Made by a program: the position numbers and the translations under genes | Shown here: positions 11,487 through 25,251 of the stretch, one piece after another | How the letters are laid out: the number at the start of each line of letters is the position of its first letter | Numbering within the stretch: the first letter of the stretch is position 1 | Source of the DNA: Ciona intestinalis | Taxonomy: Eukaryota; Chordata; Ascidiacea; Phlebobranchia; Cionidae | NCBI RefSeq assembly: GCF_000224145.3 | Contig: NC_020173.2 | Location: forward strand, 3,946,061 to 4,010,060 | DNA: 64,000 nucleotides | Direction of reading: 5' to 3' | The notes under the pieces: generated by a model | What the model saw: only the letters and a program-made list of their open reading frames with translations | What the model was told of the DNA's origin: nothing | Databases searched by the model: none

Positions 11487-14400
11487 TTAACGAGGGTGTG
11501 GTGCAGAGTTATTGCTGTCAAAAATGTACAAATTATTTGTGGCAGCAACAGCAATGATTTTGTCTTTCGGGTGCCAGGCAGTGTGAAGAATCTTTCGGTT
11601 GAAATCAAGGCTGTCAACGCTTACTTCATCCTTCTTGCGTTTACCACCTTGACTAACCTGTATAAACATAATAAAAAAGGCATTAAACACTGGTGTCTAA
11701 TACCAATTGTATTGGTTTAATTAGTTATGTGTGGAGTGTTAGGTTCATAAGCAAAATTGAAATATTGGAATATGACGAAATATTGCTATATCAACATAAT
11801 TAGAGTGAAATCCATTAAATACTGCTGTTCAATACCATGTGTAATGGCTTTAAACAGTAACACACCAAAGAATAGGCTGGGGTCATGTAAGTGAGGTTCA
11901 TAAAAAACAATGCCCAAGATAATATATTCTTATACAACAAAATAGTGCTAAACTGCAACTGTGGGATATGGGTTTTGTAGGTATTTTCTAGAGGTGTTGT
12001 TTCCAAATATTTTAGAAACCTTGATCTTTACTATATTAGTGATTTTCATTGGGCAAAAAGCAAAACATAATCAGACTTTTGCAATGCTCAACACAATGAT
12101 ATTGCAAATAGAATACGTTCAAAGTATAAATTGTATCATTAAATTTGGGTTTATAAACCTTCTTTGACTTGAGTTGTGCTCGTTGTCGACTATTCTCTCG
12201 TGATGCTTCTAACGTCACATCTTTCTTGGAGTTGCAATCAAACACACGGAAGAAGTTGTTGTAGGATCCGGTCATGATTGCACTGGATGGATTTTAAAGG
12301 TTAAAACCAAACTTTCATTTAAAAAAATTAAATGAAGCTCTGCGTACAGACATTTTAACAAAAAAAGATATCTTTACCAATTACTATAGTAAAAAAATAG
12401 TGGCAAACATCCCAAGAGCCCACCGGGCATTTTTTTCCCAGTAACAATATTATTTAAAAAACGAATTCCCATGTAGGACTTAATTAAACTGGTGGAGCAG
12501 TAATATAAGTTTGGTTTGCTACCTTAATATTTTAAATATGGCCACGGCTGGTAAAATACCTATTTGTAAAACCTTAAAAAATTTAAAAGCAGAATAAATT
12601 GGACAGAACAAATTTTTAGATATATATTATGCCTAGCGACAACAGTTTATAAAATAATGAAAAACTAGTAATTACTGGGAAAATATATTGGTTTAGTGTG
12701 TATTAAAACACAAGAAAATTGAACAATTACCTGTCTGTTCCGTTCCAACAGCATTCAAACTTGTCAAAGATACAATCATTCTCATACAGAGAACAAAGTT
12801 TGCTGCGTAGATATTCATGCACCTATTAATTATAAAACAACTTCTATTATTATAAACCTATTAATTATAAAGAAATTAAAACACGCTTACAGTTATAAAC
12901 ATATTTACATTTAGTTGAAAGAAAATAAGCGTGGTCGCTTTAATTACCAAACTATGGAATTTTACCAAAACTGAAAAAAAATGATCGAAAAAAAAGAATA
13001 AAACAACTCCAATGATACTTCTTCTTTTATGTCAGAACAAATATGATCATCACCTGAAAAGACTCCACTGGTTTGTTCTCCATATTAAGGTCCCACACAT
13101 TGATTGATAAATAATCTCTCGTGATCATGTAGCGACCACTGTGGCTGAACTTCACGTCACTTATTGAGGAAATGATTTCAGAAAAGAAAGAACGACTTGC
13201 AGGGTCTTCTGGCTCCTCAAAAACTGAAAACAAAAGTTGAATTTAAACTAAATTATATATATATATACATTAAAATTTGGATTTTTTTTACATTTACGAG
13301 TAGTGCGCCTGTGTGAGTGTTAAATGTAAGTAATAGAAATAACAATCGATAAGTCATTTTTCTAAAATGTTTTCATCATTAGATTGTAAAATGTATATCA
13401 TTTAAAATTGCTTACTTTTGGCGTGTTGATCACATAGTGCAGATTCACGCATGTCACAAAGACGAATTGTTCCTTTACTGCTGCTGTATACGAATGTGTG
13501 ACATTCTTTTGGGTGATATTCCGCAGCGGTGATCACCTCAGTGAGGTTCTCCATGTTCTCTGGCTTGATGTCAACAATATCTGGACAAGATAAAGTTATG
13601 TAACCGGTCAAAATCCTTACAATGTGTAGGTGTCAAATTAGAACACTTACTAAAACGAACCTCTACTAAAACATTAAAGCCCAAAACCTGGCATCAAAGA
13701 TGACAGAAACAACAGCAGCTATTGTTAAAAGCATGTCCTAAGATCGTATCTTTAACCCTGAAGCTGCCTTTGATTTTATCACACACTGAACAGTAAAAAG
13801 TCAGCAAAAATGTGTCTAAACTAGGACAGTCTAATAAAGTGTTTACCTAAAATGTTTACTACAACTTTAACACAACCAAAGTATTAACTAACAAATTAAT
13901 TCCAGGCATGCAATGAATTATCCAGCCAAATCAAAACAACAATAATAATGAGAAACATAAATAATAACCCACTGAAGCTTCTGTCTGTTATTTCCAGGTT
14001 CCATAGATTAATCCGCAGGTCATCGGCGGAGAGGTACGTTTCATCGTCGCTGTTCACTGATATTGAGTTTATGTGGTACATATGGGCGTTGGCGAACACC
14101 TTCTTGGGTGACGCCTCTATCATAAGTTCCATGGGTTCGTAGTGGGGCACAACAAGGGTCCTGGGTCGTACACCCCCCATGTAAAGTTGGCCGTCTTCGT
14201 CACGCAGATTGAATCCAACCGCTTGTTTTTCGCGCTCTGATACTTTCCACAACTTTACTGTTTTATCTGAAAACGTTAAAAATATGTTTTGGTATCAATT
14301 AAAAAACCTTAATATATGAGCATACAAAAATGTCATCTGTGATTAAAATGGTATTGTAAAAAGTCTGATTTTGTTGCCTTCTAGAATCTCGCGATCGTTT

Positions 14401-17347
14401 AGATTTTACAAACAACAATTACACAGCAAATTAATACATTAAAGATACTTCATCATACTAACATAAGATGTTTAACTTTGAACGAAACAATTACCATTAG
14501 TGGAGAGTAGAAAGTGAGCTTGGTTACGTTGAGACAACCAACGTATTTTGTTGATTTTTTCCTCAATTTCTAAACTCTTTAAATAGTCGAACTCTGGTTC
14601 ATGGCTTTGAAATGTGCTGTACACATTATACTCGCTGCTCCGACTTCCTGTTGCTTTATTCTGCAGAAAAGTTGCAAGCATTAGTAGTGCACATAAATTT
14701 AGTTTCTAGATTGGTTTAAAAATCGCATTAGGACTTAGGGAGAAAGTTAAGATAGTGTATAGTAGGATCAAAAACTCTTTTACAATTTTTTGTACACGAG
14801 TTTTAAGCCTGGAAAACCATTTTCAAGAAACCTTATTAAAAAATTACTTTCCCAGAAAAATAGAGAGAGTGCGTACAATAAAACAAAACCTATTTTTTTT
14901 GCCTTTTTCGTGAATTTTCTGCCTAGAAGAGCATTTTTGGAGAAACCTTATTGATTGAGTAACACAGACTGTATTGATTATTTGATTGATTGCTTACCAA
15001 CATATGCATAAAATACAGAGGAAAAGGTCTAATTAATAGTACATTGCATATGTAAGGAGAAACTTTATATATGCAATGCTTCATTAATTCTATTAACATG
15101 CACATAGTTCATGTACATAAATAATTGAAATTATATAATGCATCCCACTTACTGAAGGCTCTCTTTGAAAAATAACAACTCTGCCACCTTTGTCGCCAGT
15201 TGCTAGTAGTTCACCATCATGATTAAACTCAACAGTGGAAATAATATCAGCTGCAACGAAAAAAAAATGAAGTCCTAATTTTTTATAGAAGCAAAAGCAA
15301 CTATTTTAGAATGTATTTTTACTATTTTATCATCTTCATTAGGTTATGTAGGCATCTCAGAACCTTTATCACACGAGAAAATTTTTTTCTATTTTTTTCA
15401 TACAATATATATAAAGATTTAGTGTGAAACACAAACCATAATTTTACTAGTTTAAAAAATAAAAATAGCCTGAAGTAGGCTACTTATCTCTGTGACTTTT
15501 TATCATCTGTGATGTGATATTTTGTCTTTCCAAATGTCAATAAAAAACTAAGTAAAAATAGTATTAACAATGAAAGTCACTCACGTTCGGACACTTCATC
15601 ATCCATTGTCCCTTTAACTTGGGAAAAATACCATAGTAGGTCATCATTGCCAGATGGCCCACTACCTGCAAAATATAAGCCGAAAATTAGATATATATAA
15701 ACAGGCAAATGGGCGTTAGAACTACTGGTGCCATGTTGGAATTCTAAACTATATATATTTTACAGCAGTAAAAGCAGTCCAAAACAAACTAGGTTCTGAA
15801 TAATGAAATGTTCACTGTACCCAACCATAAATTCATAATAAGAAGTTTAGTGGACATAAATTGAGATAATTCGCTAAACCATAAAGTAAAAGGCTCTCAG
15901 CAGCAACACATTTCTATAGTAAACTAGATAGCAAGTATTATATATAGAGAGAATATTTACCGGGATGATGCAGAGAGTATTTACCCATTCTATCCGAGCA
16001 TGATTATATTAACTGGTATATCAATCTGATATTACTCTAACTGGGTAGTATTTTAAGAAGGATTTAAACTAAGATATCCAATTATACAAAGTTACATCTA
16101 CTCTGTATGTAACCTATTATCCATAGTCCTTTCCTGCTATTCTTATACTTAATTAAATCAGTATTTGCAACAATAAGCTGTTTACAATTACAATGATGCA
16201 ATAACCAACTTATCTTGTTCTGACAGTGATTAACACAAGTACTTAGCCCAATGTATTTATAAAGATTAATTTAAAATTCAATTCTTGTAATTAACAGGTG
16301 TGACTGAAAACACATACGAAAGGAAAGATCAAAGAACTCTAAATGACCCACACAACCTTTTACGAAAAAGATAAATCAAGTTTATAACATTATAAAATGT
16401 TAGGATTATTTAAAATGTCCATTGCTAATTTTATTCTAGATTTTCATTTTGCTCTGGTTATCATGAAGGCATTGACATAATCCTAATTTTAAAACTAAAG
16501 CAGGTACATTTCTGTTTTTTTTTCGGATTTTTTAAATTGACAATGTAAAAAAATACCTATTTATTATTGACAAAAAATTTATCATAATCACTCTATAACT
16601 GAGACAGTGGCCAACAGTTACGACATACATTATTTTGTTGTTTATTATTTAAAGAAGAAACAATTTCTAATTGTTCAAGCTCTTTAAACAAATAGGTAGA
16701 ATTCATGTACACATAGAGTCTAAACATCCTTGTCATTTTTAGTAAAACTTACATACAGACTAACTACTAACATAGTGATATATTAGTGTCATGATCATGA
16801 CTATATAAATTGTACTTGACATATAATATGACACTGTTAGATTTCCACATATTAATAAAACATTGTCCAGTTTGACACTATAAACTTGCCTAATATAGAA
16901 TATATCTAACAAACTTATAATAGATTAAAACAGCCTATACTCTTGACAACAATTTCTTTGCAATTTGACTTGCGCATTGACTGCATATATCAACCTAAAT
17001 GCTCAATGGTATACGTATTTTATATAATAAACATCCTCGATTTATACTATGTTTGTTCTTTTTAACTGTGCTGGTATGTATGAAGCCAAATTTCTACTAC
17101 TATTTTGCATAAACAAATTTCCTGTTTATAAGGTAATTTCTTCTATCTGGCCATTACTTCTGCACTGAGAAAAACATTTGCGTTCCAGGTTGCAAAGGTA
17201 ACTCAATTATCCACTTTAGTATTTTGTACCTGTTTTGTCAGTTTGATTTATAACCGACACATCAGAGGGGTTATTAACAGCCCAACTCCATAGCGGAGTT
17301 AATAATTTAGACGAATAGCATTGAACTAAAGAGTGCATACCAGCCAT
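11487..17347 (-). CDS. PPP2R2: PP2A regulatory subunit B55 (PPP2R2)
   Basis: Ten exons give 455 residues: 17341-17347, 15585-15665, 15153-15250, 14495-14660, 13973-14266, 13416-13580, 13054-13223, 12731-12822, 12159-12282 and 11487-11657. All are in phase with GT-AG junctions. The protein is a seven-blade WD40 propeller, nearly collinear with vertebrate B55: [59 protein letters not shown] and [15 protein letters not shown] are family signatures. B55 selects substrates for the PP2A A/C core enzyme in mitotic exit and signalling. The first coding exon is only seven bases (ATGGCTG) and is followed by a 1.7 kb intron. Sequence alone cannot say which vertebrate isoform (alpha to delta) it matches, since tunicates are expected to have a single pre-duplication gene. 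Confidence 0.95.
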
Positions 17348-19671
17348 GATGACTTATAATTTCGTACTCTGTAGCAACACTTCACATGTGTTTATGGCAA
17401 TCAAGATATTCGCGATTCCAAGGGATAAATTTCAGCACTTTTTGATCCATTTCAATGATTACAAATCTCCTAAGGCGGTAACATCTTCGAGCCGAAAAGA
17501 CTTGTGGTTTCAGCAAAATTGGCTTTTAAATTAGTCTCAAAACAGCCTTCACCGATATTCTTAGAACGATGTCCTTGCTTCTTGGTCAAAAATTGTTTTT
17601 CTTTAGTTACTACTTATCCTGCGACATAAGTTGCATTTTATGCATATGTTTAAACATTATATTGATCATTATTAAAGACTATTCACGAAACTTACATTAT
17701 ATGAAACGGCTCACATCAATATACGAAATACAGACCAGAGTACAAGCATACATGTTATACTTGTAAATGTTATTAACACCACTGCGGCATGTTTATATAC
17801 GCCATTCGGACTCTGATACATACGACACTTGTAGATGCTATTACCACAGATTAAACATTCGAAAGTTGATTGTAGGCAAAAGACAAAATCTTTGCTTTGT
17901 GAAACTTTAGCCTATGTGTGGTGACACGGAGATATTTTGACAAGAGCGAAAGAACACCCAGAGGCTAAATAACAAAATAATGCTGCAATGTACAAAGGAT
18001 AAAGGAAGACAAATCTGTTCCCAATAAACACTTTCCATATTTCCCTACTTAATTTCCTAATATTCTCATTTCATTTGATCACTCATCGCTTACCTGTTTT
18101 CCTTTGATAAACATTTACATTGGGGAGCTAGTAGTGGTAACTGCAAAGCGAATAGCCGCAAAACAATACCCGACACTGACAGTACGAACAAAGGCCAAAA
18201 TGTATAAGTGTTTAGTATAAAACGATTTTAGGGTCGTTTTAAATGTAGGCTACTTTAATATCTTGTTTGTAAATGTGGAAGTATAGCTACACAGCCTGCG
18301 TCGTCGACTATTTGCTGGCAACATTTAATAAAACACTGTTTTTTTAAACTTAGATTTGTATTAAGCAAGTAAAATGTTCGGAGAATTAAACCTTTATGTG
18401 GACAGTTGTCGCTTTTCTTCTGACAACTCGAGTCATCAACGAGACTATCATTTCCTTTTAGTTCTCCTTTCCGGTGTAACATGCTGGTATATGTTAGATG
18501 AGGGTGTTGGTTACGATAAACCGAAATTTTTAGGCTTTACGGTTCAATAATTAATCGCGCAAATCACTGTTTCGTTTTATTTAATTGGTTTTAGGAATTT
18601 ACTGTATTATTCCGTTAGCAAGTGTTCACTTACATAAAAGGTTTGACGCTATTGTTTTCCTTTGTTAAAATGTAGGGAAAAAATAAGGAAGGAGTGGGCA
18701 CCCTTCTCCTATTGCACGTGTTAAAGAGAGAGAGAGAGAAAGAGAAATGTCGATTTATAGATTCGAGAACACGCGGTCGGCACTCTACGGTGGTAACTCG
18801 AACAGCGAGCTCGAATATATATTGTAGCTTTAAAAGTTGAATAATGTGACAGTGTTTGGGTCAATAAAGGGCGAATATAAGTTATGTTAAGTAACCGATA
18901 TTGTGTTATTCTTTTTTATGTCTATGTAAACATATACTGCGTTCGAGAACAGATACTATTCAGTCTATTCATACTCTGAAAGCAGTACAATAGAAAGACC
19001 GTTCACAAAAAAGACAGGTCACACGCTCAACTGAAACCACATTCAATCTAAGAGAGAAACGTTATCACTCGTTCTCAGAAAGCGTGCGATAATATATGTG
19101 GAATGGTGTTTTTGCGATATATAAAAAGGGAGTAAACGAATTAATTGGCACGCGTTCTTTGTTTGACGTAAAAGGGTCCATTAACTTCATTTGGGAATTT
19201 GAAAGCTCGGCGTGGATATAGATGCCTTTTTCTTTGTATCCTCTCGTCTCCTTAAAGAAAGAAAGAAATTGCTTTGTTTGTAAGTGCCCTCGCCGAATCA
19301 CAGAGTTCCAATACGCCTAGGTCATTAATAAAATCGTTGTTGGTGGCACAATGGACCAGTGACATCGGCCAACATATACCAGGACCAGGGACAGTGATTG
19401 TACATGCTAAGTAACTTAAATGGGATTGTTATGATAAGATTTGTTTGATTTACTATGCCCATATCGATAACGAAATCAGTTTTTAGCAGCGCGAGTTCTT
19501 GCGATAATTATAAAGCTTCGAAAACCATATAATGTTTATTGTGCGCGGTTCGGTTTTCTAGTGTTTTTTTTTTGTTATATTATATCATTAGCACACTGCA
19601 CACATTTTTCTATTTATCAAAAAAACAGGCGAATACCGATAATATATACTGTATTGTGTACAAAAACTGAT
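17348..19671. promoter_or_regulatory. divergent spacer, PPP2R2 / SLC6
   Basis: This 2.3 kb region lies between head-to-head starts. A GA-rich simple repeat (GAGAGAGAGAGAAAGAG) lies at about 18727-18745. A possible alternative first exon for PPP2R2 lies at 18392-18482 (see that entry). No other feature could be supported. Confidence 0.4.
18392..18482 (-). CDS. possible alternative first exon of PPP2R2
   Basis: An ATG at 18482 opens 30 codons (MLHRKGELKGNDSLVDDSSC and onward to HK) up to a GT at 18390-18391. One base (G) is left over. That is exactly the phase needed to join PPP2R2 exon 2 at 15665, as the seven-base first exon does. B55 genes in vertebrates are known to use alternative first exons. 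The donor (AAAG|GTTTAA) is weak and phase agreement has a one-in-three chance, so this is only a candidate. Confidence 0.2.
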
Positions 19672-22600
19672 ATGTCGGAGAAAAAAACGGACTCGGGAGA
19701 GACAAAGAGGTAAATTAAACAAATATCAACGAAAGTGCATTACTTATACAAAATATGCAAGTTATAATATAAGGCTTATTTCCATCAGATAGACTGTGAC
19801 GTAAATTTCTGCAGTCAAACAATAAGTACGGTTATGAGGCATACTAACCAACGAAATAAACTTAATCTATTTTGATCGATTTTCCGTTAATTTTATTTAT
19901 AAAGAGAAACATGGGGAGGAAAGCAGGAGTTTATCCTGGCTTTAATTGGCTACTCGGTTGGTCTTGGAAATGTATGGAGGTTTCCTTATCTGTGTTACGA
20001 TAACGGTGGAGGTGAGTTGAAACATGCGGCGTGAGATCATATACGAAACATTCAATTTTACCGCTTGGTTTAATAACCTCTCTAAATAAAAATGTGGATA
20101 TGACGAACTGTGGACACGGTCTACTTCTTAACAGAATATTTTGGAAATAGGTCGTGACCGCTAAACTATACGGTTTAAAATTAACGCTACTACAAATTAA
20201 CGCTACTACAAAAAATTTTCCGAACATATTTTTTACAAATTAAAACCGCTAGTATCCGCATATGGCTTTTAAATTTACTGTCATTTTTATTGTAGGAGCA
20301 TTTTTAATTCCCTACGCGATTTTCGTTGTATTGGCGGGCATTCCTTTGTTCTTTCTGGAAATTTCTTTGGGCCAATACACACAACAAAGCTGCGTAAAAG
20401 TCTGGAGCAAACTAGTTCCAGCCATGAAGGTGAATTTAATACCCACGTCGTTAAACAAAAAGTGCCGAATACAAAACCTGACAATTAAATTATGTGGCAG
20501 GGTATCGGGTACGGATCAGCCGTCGTAAACTTTATGTGCGCTATCTACTTTGTGCTTGTCATGTCATGGTCGGTGCTATACTTTGTGCATTCATGTATTC
20601 CTGGACCTCTCCCTTGGACATCATGCGGTAAGTTATGTTTTGTTTTACTAAAACCATTTATAAATACTCGTCAGTTTTGCCAAACCACAACACAAATTTA
20701 GAACTTCCGTTTATCTTTGTGAACAGTTTACTTATTTAACCTCCGGTCCACATATAGCGATGTATACGAATAATGAATAAATGTAACTGATTTATCCACG
20801 TGTGGCGGGACAACGATATTCGTGTTCTGTTTCATGTACTTCGTGCCCGCTTACGAGTTACCACGACTTTGTAGGTGTTTATTTTTTGAGATTTGTTTTT
20901 AATGTATAGCTGACAATTCAGATAACCTATACGCGACCACTTGGTTAAAGCTGACAGTTTAGATAACCCATAAGCGACCGCTGGGTTGGAGCAGTTGCCG
21001 CTGTGTCTTGCTCAAGGACAAACACACCCACAATAGTAAACACGCCTACATTGTAGCCCTGGGCCCGCCCGCAATGCTGCACCCGGAACCGCTTAGTTAG
21101 AGACAAGCGCTGAGGTCCTAATGTGACGGCAGCGGAAACAAATAACAGTTTGTCTGTATCGTATACATGTAAGCAAACCAATTTGCACTTACAGGAAATT
21201 GGTGGAACTCTGAACATTGTGTTTTGAATGCAAACTATAAAGGAATGAATGCTACTATGCTTCAGCAGGTTTCAAATACGTCCGGTTTCGCTTCTGCGCT
21301 TCACACCACCCCCAATAAAACCAACAACACGACAATATATTCTCCTGAAAACGAGTTTTGGAAGTAAGCACATGAATGCAGTTGTTGCACCTCGTTTCAC
21401 TGACATAACAACTGTTGTTTTATAGCAATTACGTTTTAAGAAAATCGGATGGAATTGAAAATATTGGCAGTTTAGAAAACTGGCCGCTTATTCTTTGCTT
21501 TTTTGGTTCCTGGGTCGTCATCTACTTATGTGTCTTCAAGGGCGCGAGGACCAGTGGAAAAGTATGGCATTGTTGTTTAAATTAATCTCGTTTAGTATTC
21601 CAACCATGCTACTGAAGCCGACGTTGACTGAAGCTACAAACACGAGTAGCCTGTTATTACTACGGCATTTGTTGTCTCGGTTTCAATGCGCGCATGGGAG
21701 TAAACAAAGAAACACTCTTTAACTTCAAGAGGGTATAGTTAATTCCCCTATGAGCTGGCGTATTAGCAGAATTATTACAGAGCGTACAAACAACTCTCTT
21801 ACGTACTTGTCCAATTAACCAATATATAGGTTGTTTACGTCACTGCGATTTTGCCATACGTCATGCTTCTTATTCTACTGATTCGTGGATTGACGTTGGA
21901 GGGGGCATCAACAGGGATCATGTTTTTCCTAAGACCAGACTTCTCAAAGCTTCTATCATCTCAGGTCAAATATTTATCGTTTATTGCTGTTTGTCTGCCG
22001 TTAAATTTTAGTGGGACATTAAAGTATAACGAACCCGTTTGGGTTATATAGTTGGTAAACAAGCCAGACGATTGCAACGGTAAACAATCCTGCGTTAACC
22101 ATTAGGTTAGGGTAATGTCCCAGGATCTATGGCGTGTCACTCACATGACCTTTCCGTTACAGAATAGCGTGGTCAACTAATAACGATGGTAATAAATGTA
22201 GTGTTTATATGCATTGAGGCCTTTAACAAAAAGCAATGGTAAAAGTGTGCCATTTTGCCCCACCCTACTCTATGTAATGTCTTTCAAATATTAATAACAG
22301 GCTATGACATTTTCAACCTTGACTTTACCTTTCTTTAAAATTATCTTACTGTTTCGTTAAACAGGTTTGGATGCAGGCTGGAGGACAAATCTTTTATTCA
22401 TACGGAATCTGCTTTACAGTCCTATACGCATTCGGCAGCTACAATCCATATAACAACAATTGCTACAAGTAATTTTACTCTTTTATAGTATATGATTTGG
22501 TTGTTTAACAATATTTTTTCCCCAGGCAATCAGTCATTCTTGCTTCAACATGCAGCCTGACTTCAATCTTTGCTTCATTTGTTGTTTTTAGCATCATTGG

Positions 22601-24329
22601 CCACATGTCTTTTGTGCAAGGGAAAGATATTGATGCCGTAGCCACATCCGGTATTAATTGTGATTTATTAAATGTACATACTCAATTATACACCAAAATG
22701 TAATTGCTTAGCGGATGTGATGTGCTTCCCAAACGTGTCATGTTTCCCAAAACATTGCCCATACATTGCTGCAAATTCAGTATATAATATGAAACAATCA
22801 AATATTTGGTGTATATATAAATATGGCATATTGATATTATCAGGTCCTGGTCTCGTATTCCTTGTTTATCCAGTTGGTCTCTCACTTTTACCTGCTCCTA
22901 ATCTGTGGTCCGTTCTTTTCTTTGCTACCCTGTTTATGGTCGGAATCGATACACAGGTTGGGCTTTCTCTTATTTATCGACTTTATCGTATTTGATGTTT
23001 GTCCCGTAAACAAAAAGGGTAAACAACAAAAACACAGAATAAATTATCAGAAAGCCGGTTGCTGATTAAGTTAAGGATACTTCTTTCTGAAGTGTGCTTC
23101 TAGTAGTTACCCACTTATGATCTCCTTTGCATAATGTTAATGGTGCTAAATACATGTGAAGAACTTAGTCATTCGCCAATTAAGTATTTAATAACTATTT
23201 CTTTTTGACATGAGACATTTGAACTTTGTAGCGTATATATTACAAAGTTTTTATAACTGTGATTAAATTCTGTTATTTGTTTGCAGTTTGCTGGAGTTGA
23301 GAGTTGCGTCACCATCTTCTTGGACTTGTGGCCCAATGTTGGGAAAGGGAAATATGGACGAGAGCTTGTCTCTGCGATGGTGTGCCTTCTCTTCATCGTG
23401 CTCGGCCTGCCACTACTAACCAACGTAAATTTTTGTTACCACTATCAATTCTTGATCCATCTTTCAAACCAATCGTTAATCATGAACAGAGACTCAATAC
23501 TGGTTATAGCTTTGCCTCGATAGCCACTTGGCTTTTCCTCACCACTTCGTAATTCAGGGAGGAATCTATATCTTTGAGCTCTTCAATATGTATGCTGTCA
23601 GCGGGATTGCGCTCTTGTGGCTTGCATTTTTTCAATCTATTACAATCGGGTGGATATACGGTGTCGACAACTACTACGAAAATGTCAAGTCCATGATCGG
23701 CTACTACCCTTCTCCATACTTCAAGCTGTGCTACAAATTCTTTGCGCCAGGGATTTCTCTGGTATTACCAACTTACACCTACTTATAAACTATGGGATTT
23801 CTGCCAGCATATCCCACCATGCCTACTATCAAGATTGTCATCAAGCTTGTTAATTCTGCTAAACCTAAAACTTTTTACTGAATTATGTTACCTGCCGCTG
23901 TTGCGGTACACTTCAATCTTCACTTCTTCCATCCAGTTCATTTTTATCTTCTACTGCGTCAAGTACGCTCCTTTAACTCTTGGCCAATATGTGTTCCCGG
24001 GTTGGGCAAACGCTGTGGGTTGGTTTTTATCTCTAACGTCTATGCTCTGCGTCCCAGGATTCTTTATTGCAGAAATTTGCAAATCGAAAGGTTCAGTATA
24101 CCAGGTAACTGTGCTTTATAGCTTTTTATTTCCAGCTCATACCTACCGTAAAAGGTAAGTTTTACAGGTAACTAAATGATCAATTATTAGTTTGCATTTG
24201 TTATAACTTTGTCTATTTCAGCGGATAAGAAAGGCTCTTAACCCTGTGGTTATTAACGAAAAAACTTCGAGAGACGACGTACAGTGCGAGAAACGATTTC
24301 TGGAGGATGTCCGAAATCTAGCTATTTAA
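19672..24329 (+). CDS. SLC6 Na+/Cl- transporter, GABA/taurine-type
   Basis: Fourteen exons give 601 residues: 19672-19709, 19905-20011, 20296-20429, 20501-20627, 21195-21363, 21426-21561, 21830-21964, 22365-22468, 22526-22650, 22844-22956, 23287-23424, 23558-23761, 23937-24104 and 24222-24329. All are in phase. TM1 reads [20 protein letters not shown] and TM6 begins [14 protein letters not shown] and [16 protein letters not shown] place it with the GABA, taurine, betaine and creatine carriers rather than glycine or monoamine carriers. The second extracellular loop has the cysteine pair and several N-glycosylation sequons (NAT, NTS, NKT, NNT, NTT). It should couple uptake of a small amino acid or osmolyte to Na+ and Cl- at the plasma membrane; the exact substrate cannot be assigned. 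AATAAA lies at 24778. Confidence 0.93.
20826..21140 (-). mobile_element. tRNA-derived SINE in SLC6 intron 4, reverse
   Basis: GTTGGAGCAGTTGCCGCTGT followed by GTCTTGCTCAAGGACA is the reverse complement of the SINE core (TGTCCTTGGGCAAGACACTT then AAC..CAATTGCTCC). ACTTCGTGCCCGCTTACGAG near 20840 matches the inverted 3' block. The core section is partly duplicated: GATAACCYATAMGCGACC occurs twice, near 20920 and 20960. This suggests an internal tandem duplication or a second insertion. The tRNA-like head is poorly preserved. Confidence 0.6.
22190..22274 (+). repeat. MITE right-end fragment
   Basis: AAAAGTGTGCCATTTTGCCC and the following CACCCTACTCTAT match the right terminal repeat of the 2156 and 38826 MITE copies. 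The left part is missing or too diverged to recognise. It lies in intron 7 of the SLC6 gene. Confidence 0.5.
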
Positions 24330-25251
24330 ATTGTCGTTGTTGACGCTGATGGTTTGCTGCTATTTGCAGTAATTGTTTTGCTTTTGTAAAAGAGCATTAA
24401 TTATTGTACAAATTGCTTTCTAAGTTCAGCAATATACTGAAGAGGAATTTCACAAAGTGACAACATTTCTAACGGGCTGTTGTTATGTGTGATAAGATGA
24501 AATGAGTGTCTAGTTTTTTATTGCAACGTTAAACTATAAAAATTCAAACTCGTTTACACATGTAATTCTAAATAATCGTTAACATATGAAAATTCAAATT
24601 TGTTAAAACATTTAACACTAAATAATATATTCGCAGTATTATATTATCATTCTAATACTAAATATTATTACTCTTCAATTATTTATCTCATCCCGCATGA
24701 GTCATGAGTGTATCTAACATTTGATCTTGTAGATCTTAATTATACATCTTTATGTTGTAATAATTACCTGTGAATTGAATAAACGTAGTCCTACTTTATT
24801 TCTTGTTCCAATTATTAATAACACTCATACTTATACCCTTGATAAACATATTATACTTTTAGCATAATTTATATAGACAAAAGCTCATTACCCCAACAGT
24901 AATGTCTATATATGTGTATAGTTTTTGTGTAAGAAAATTAATTTATGTTTGCTGTATAGCATATGGCAATAACTAGATATTAGAATATAATATTAGGATA
25001 TCTATCCTCAAACATACCTGAGCCAACAGTTTACCAGAAGGGTGTATGCAAAATAACCAAAAATGTATCTGTATATGATGTCCAATGTTTATAACCTTTA
25101 AACTTTAAAGCATTGTAATTTATGTTTCTAATCAACTGCATGCTTTATTAATAATTACCAAACCAAAAAGTTATGTTGTAAGAATTAAAAAGTATGTAAT
25201 TATTAGTTATTACAGTAAACACACATAGTATACAATTTGCAAACAGTTTCA
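24330..25251. other. convergent 3' region, SLC6 / OCIA gene
   Basis: This 0.9 kb very AT-rich segment lies between two converging stop codons. It carries a plus-strand AATAAA at 24778-24783, suited to the SLC6 transcript. A TTTATT at 25144-25149 reads as AATAAA on the minus strand, suited to the OCIA-domain transcript. No gene was seen. Confidence 0.5.
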
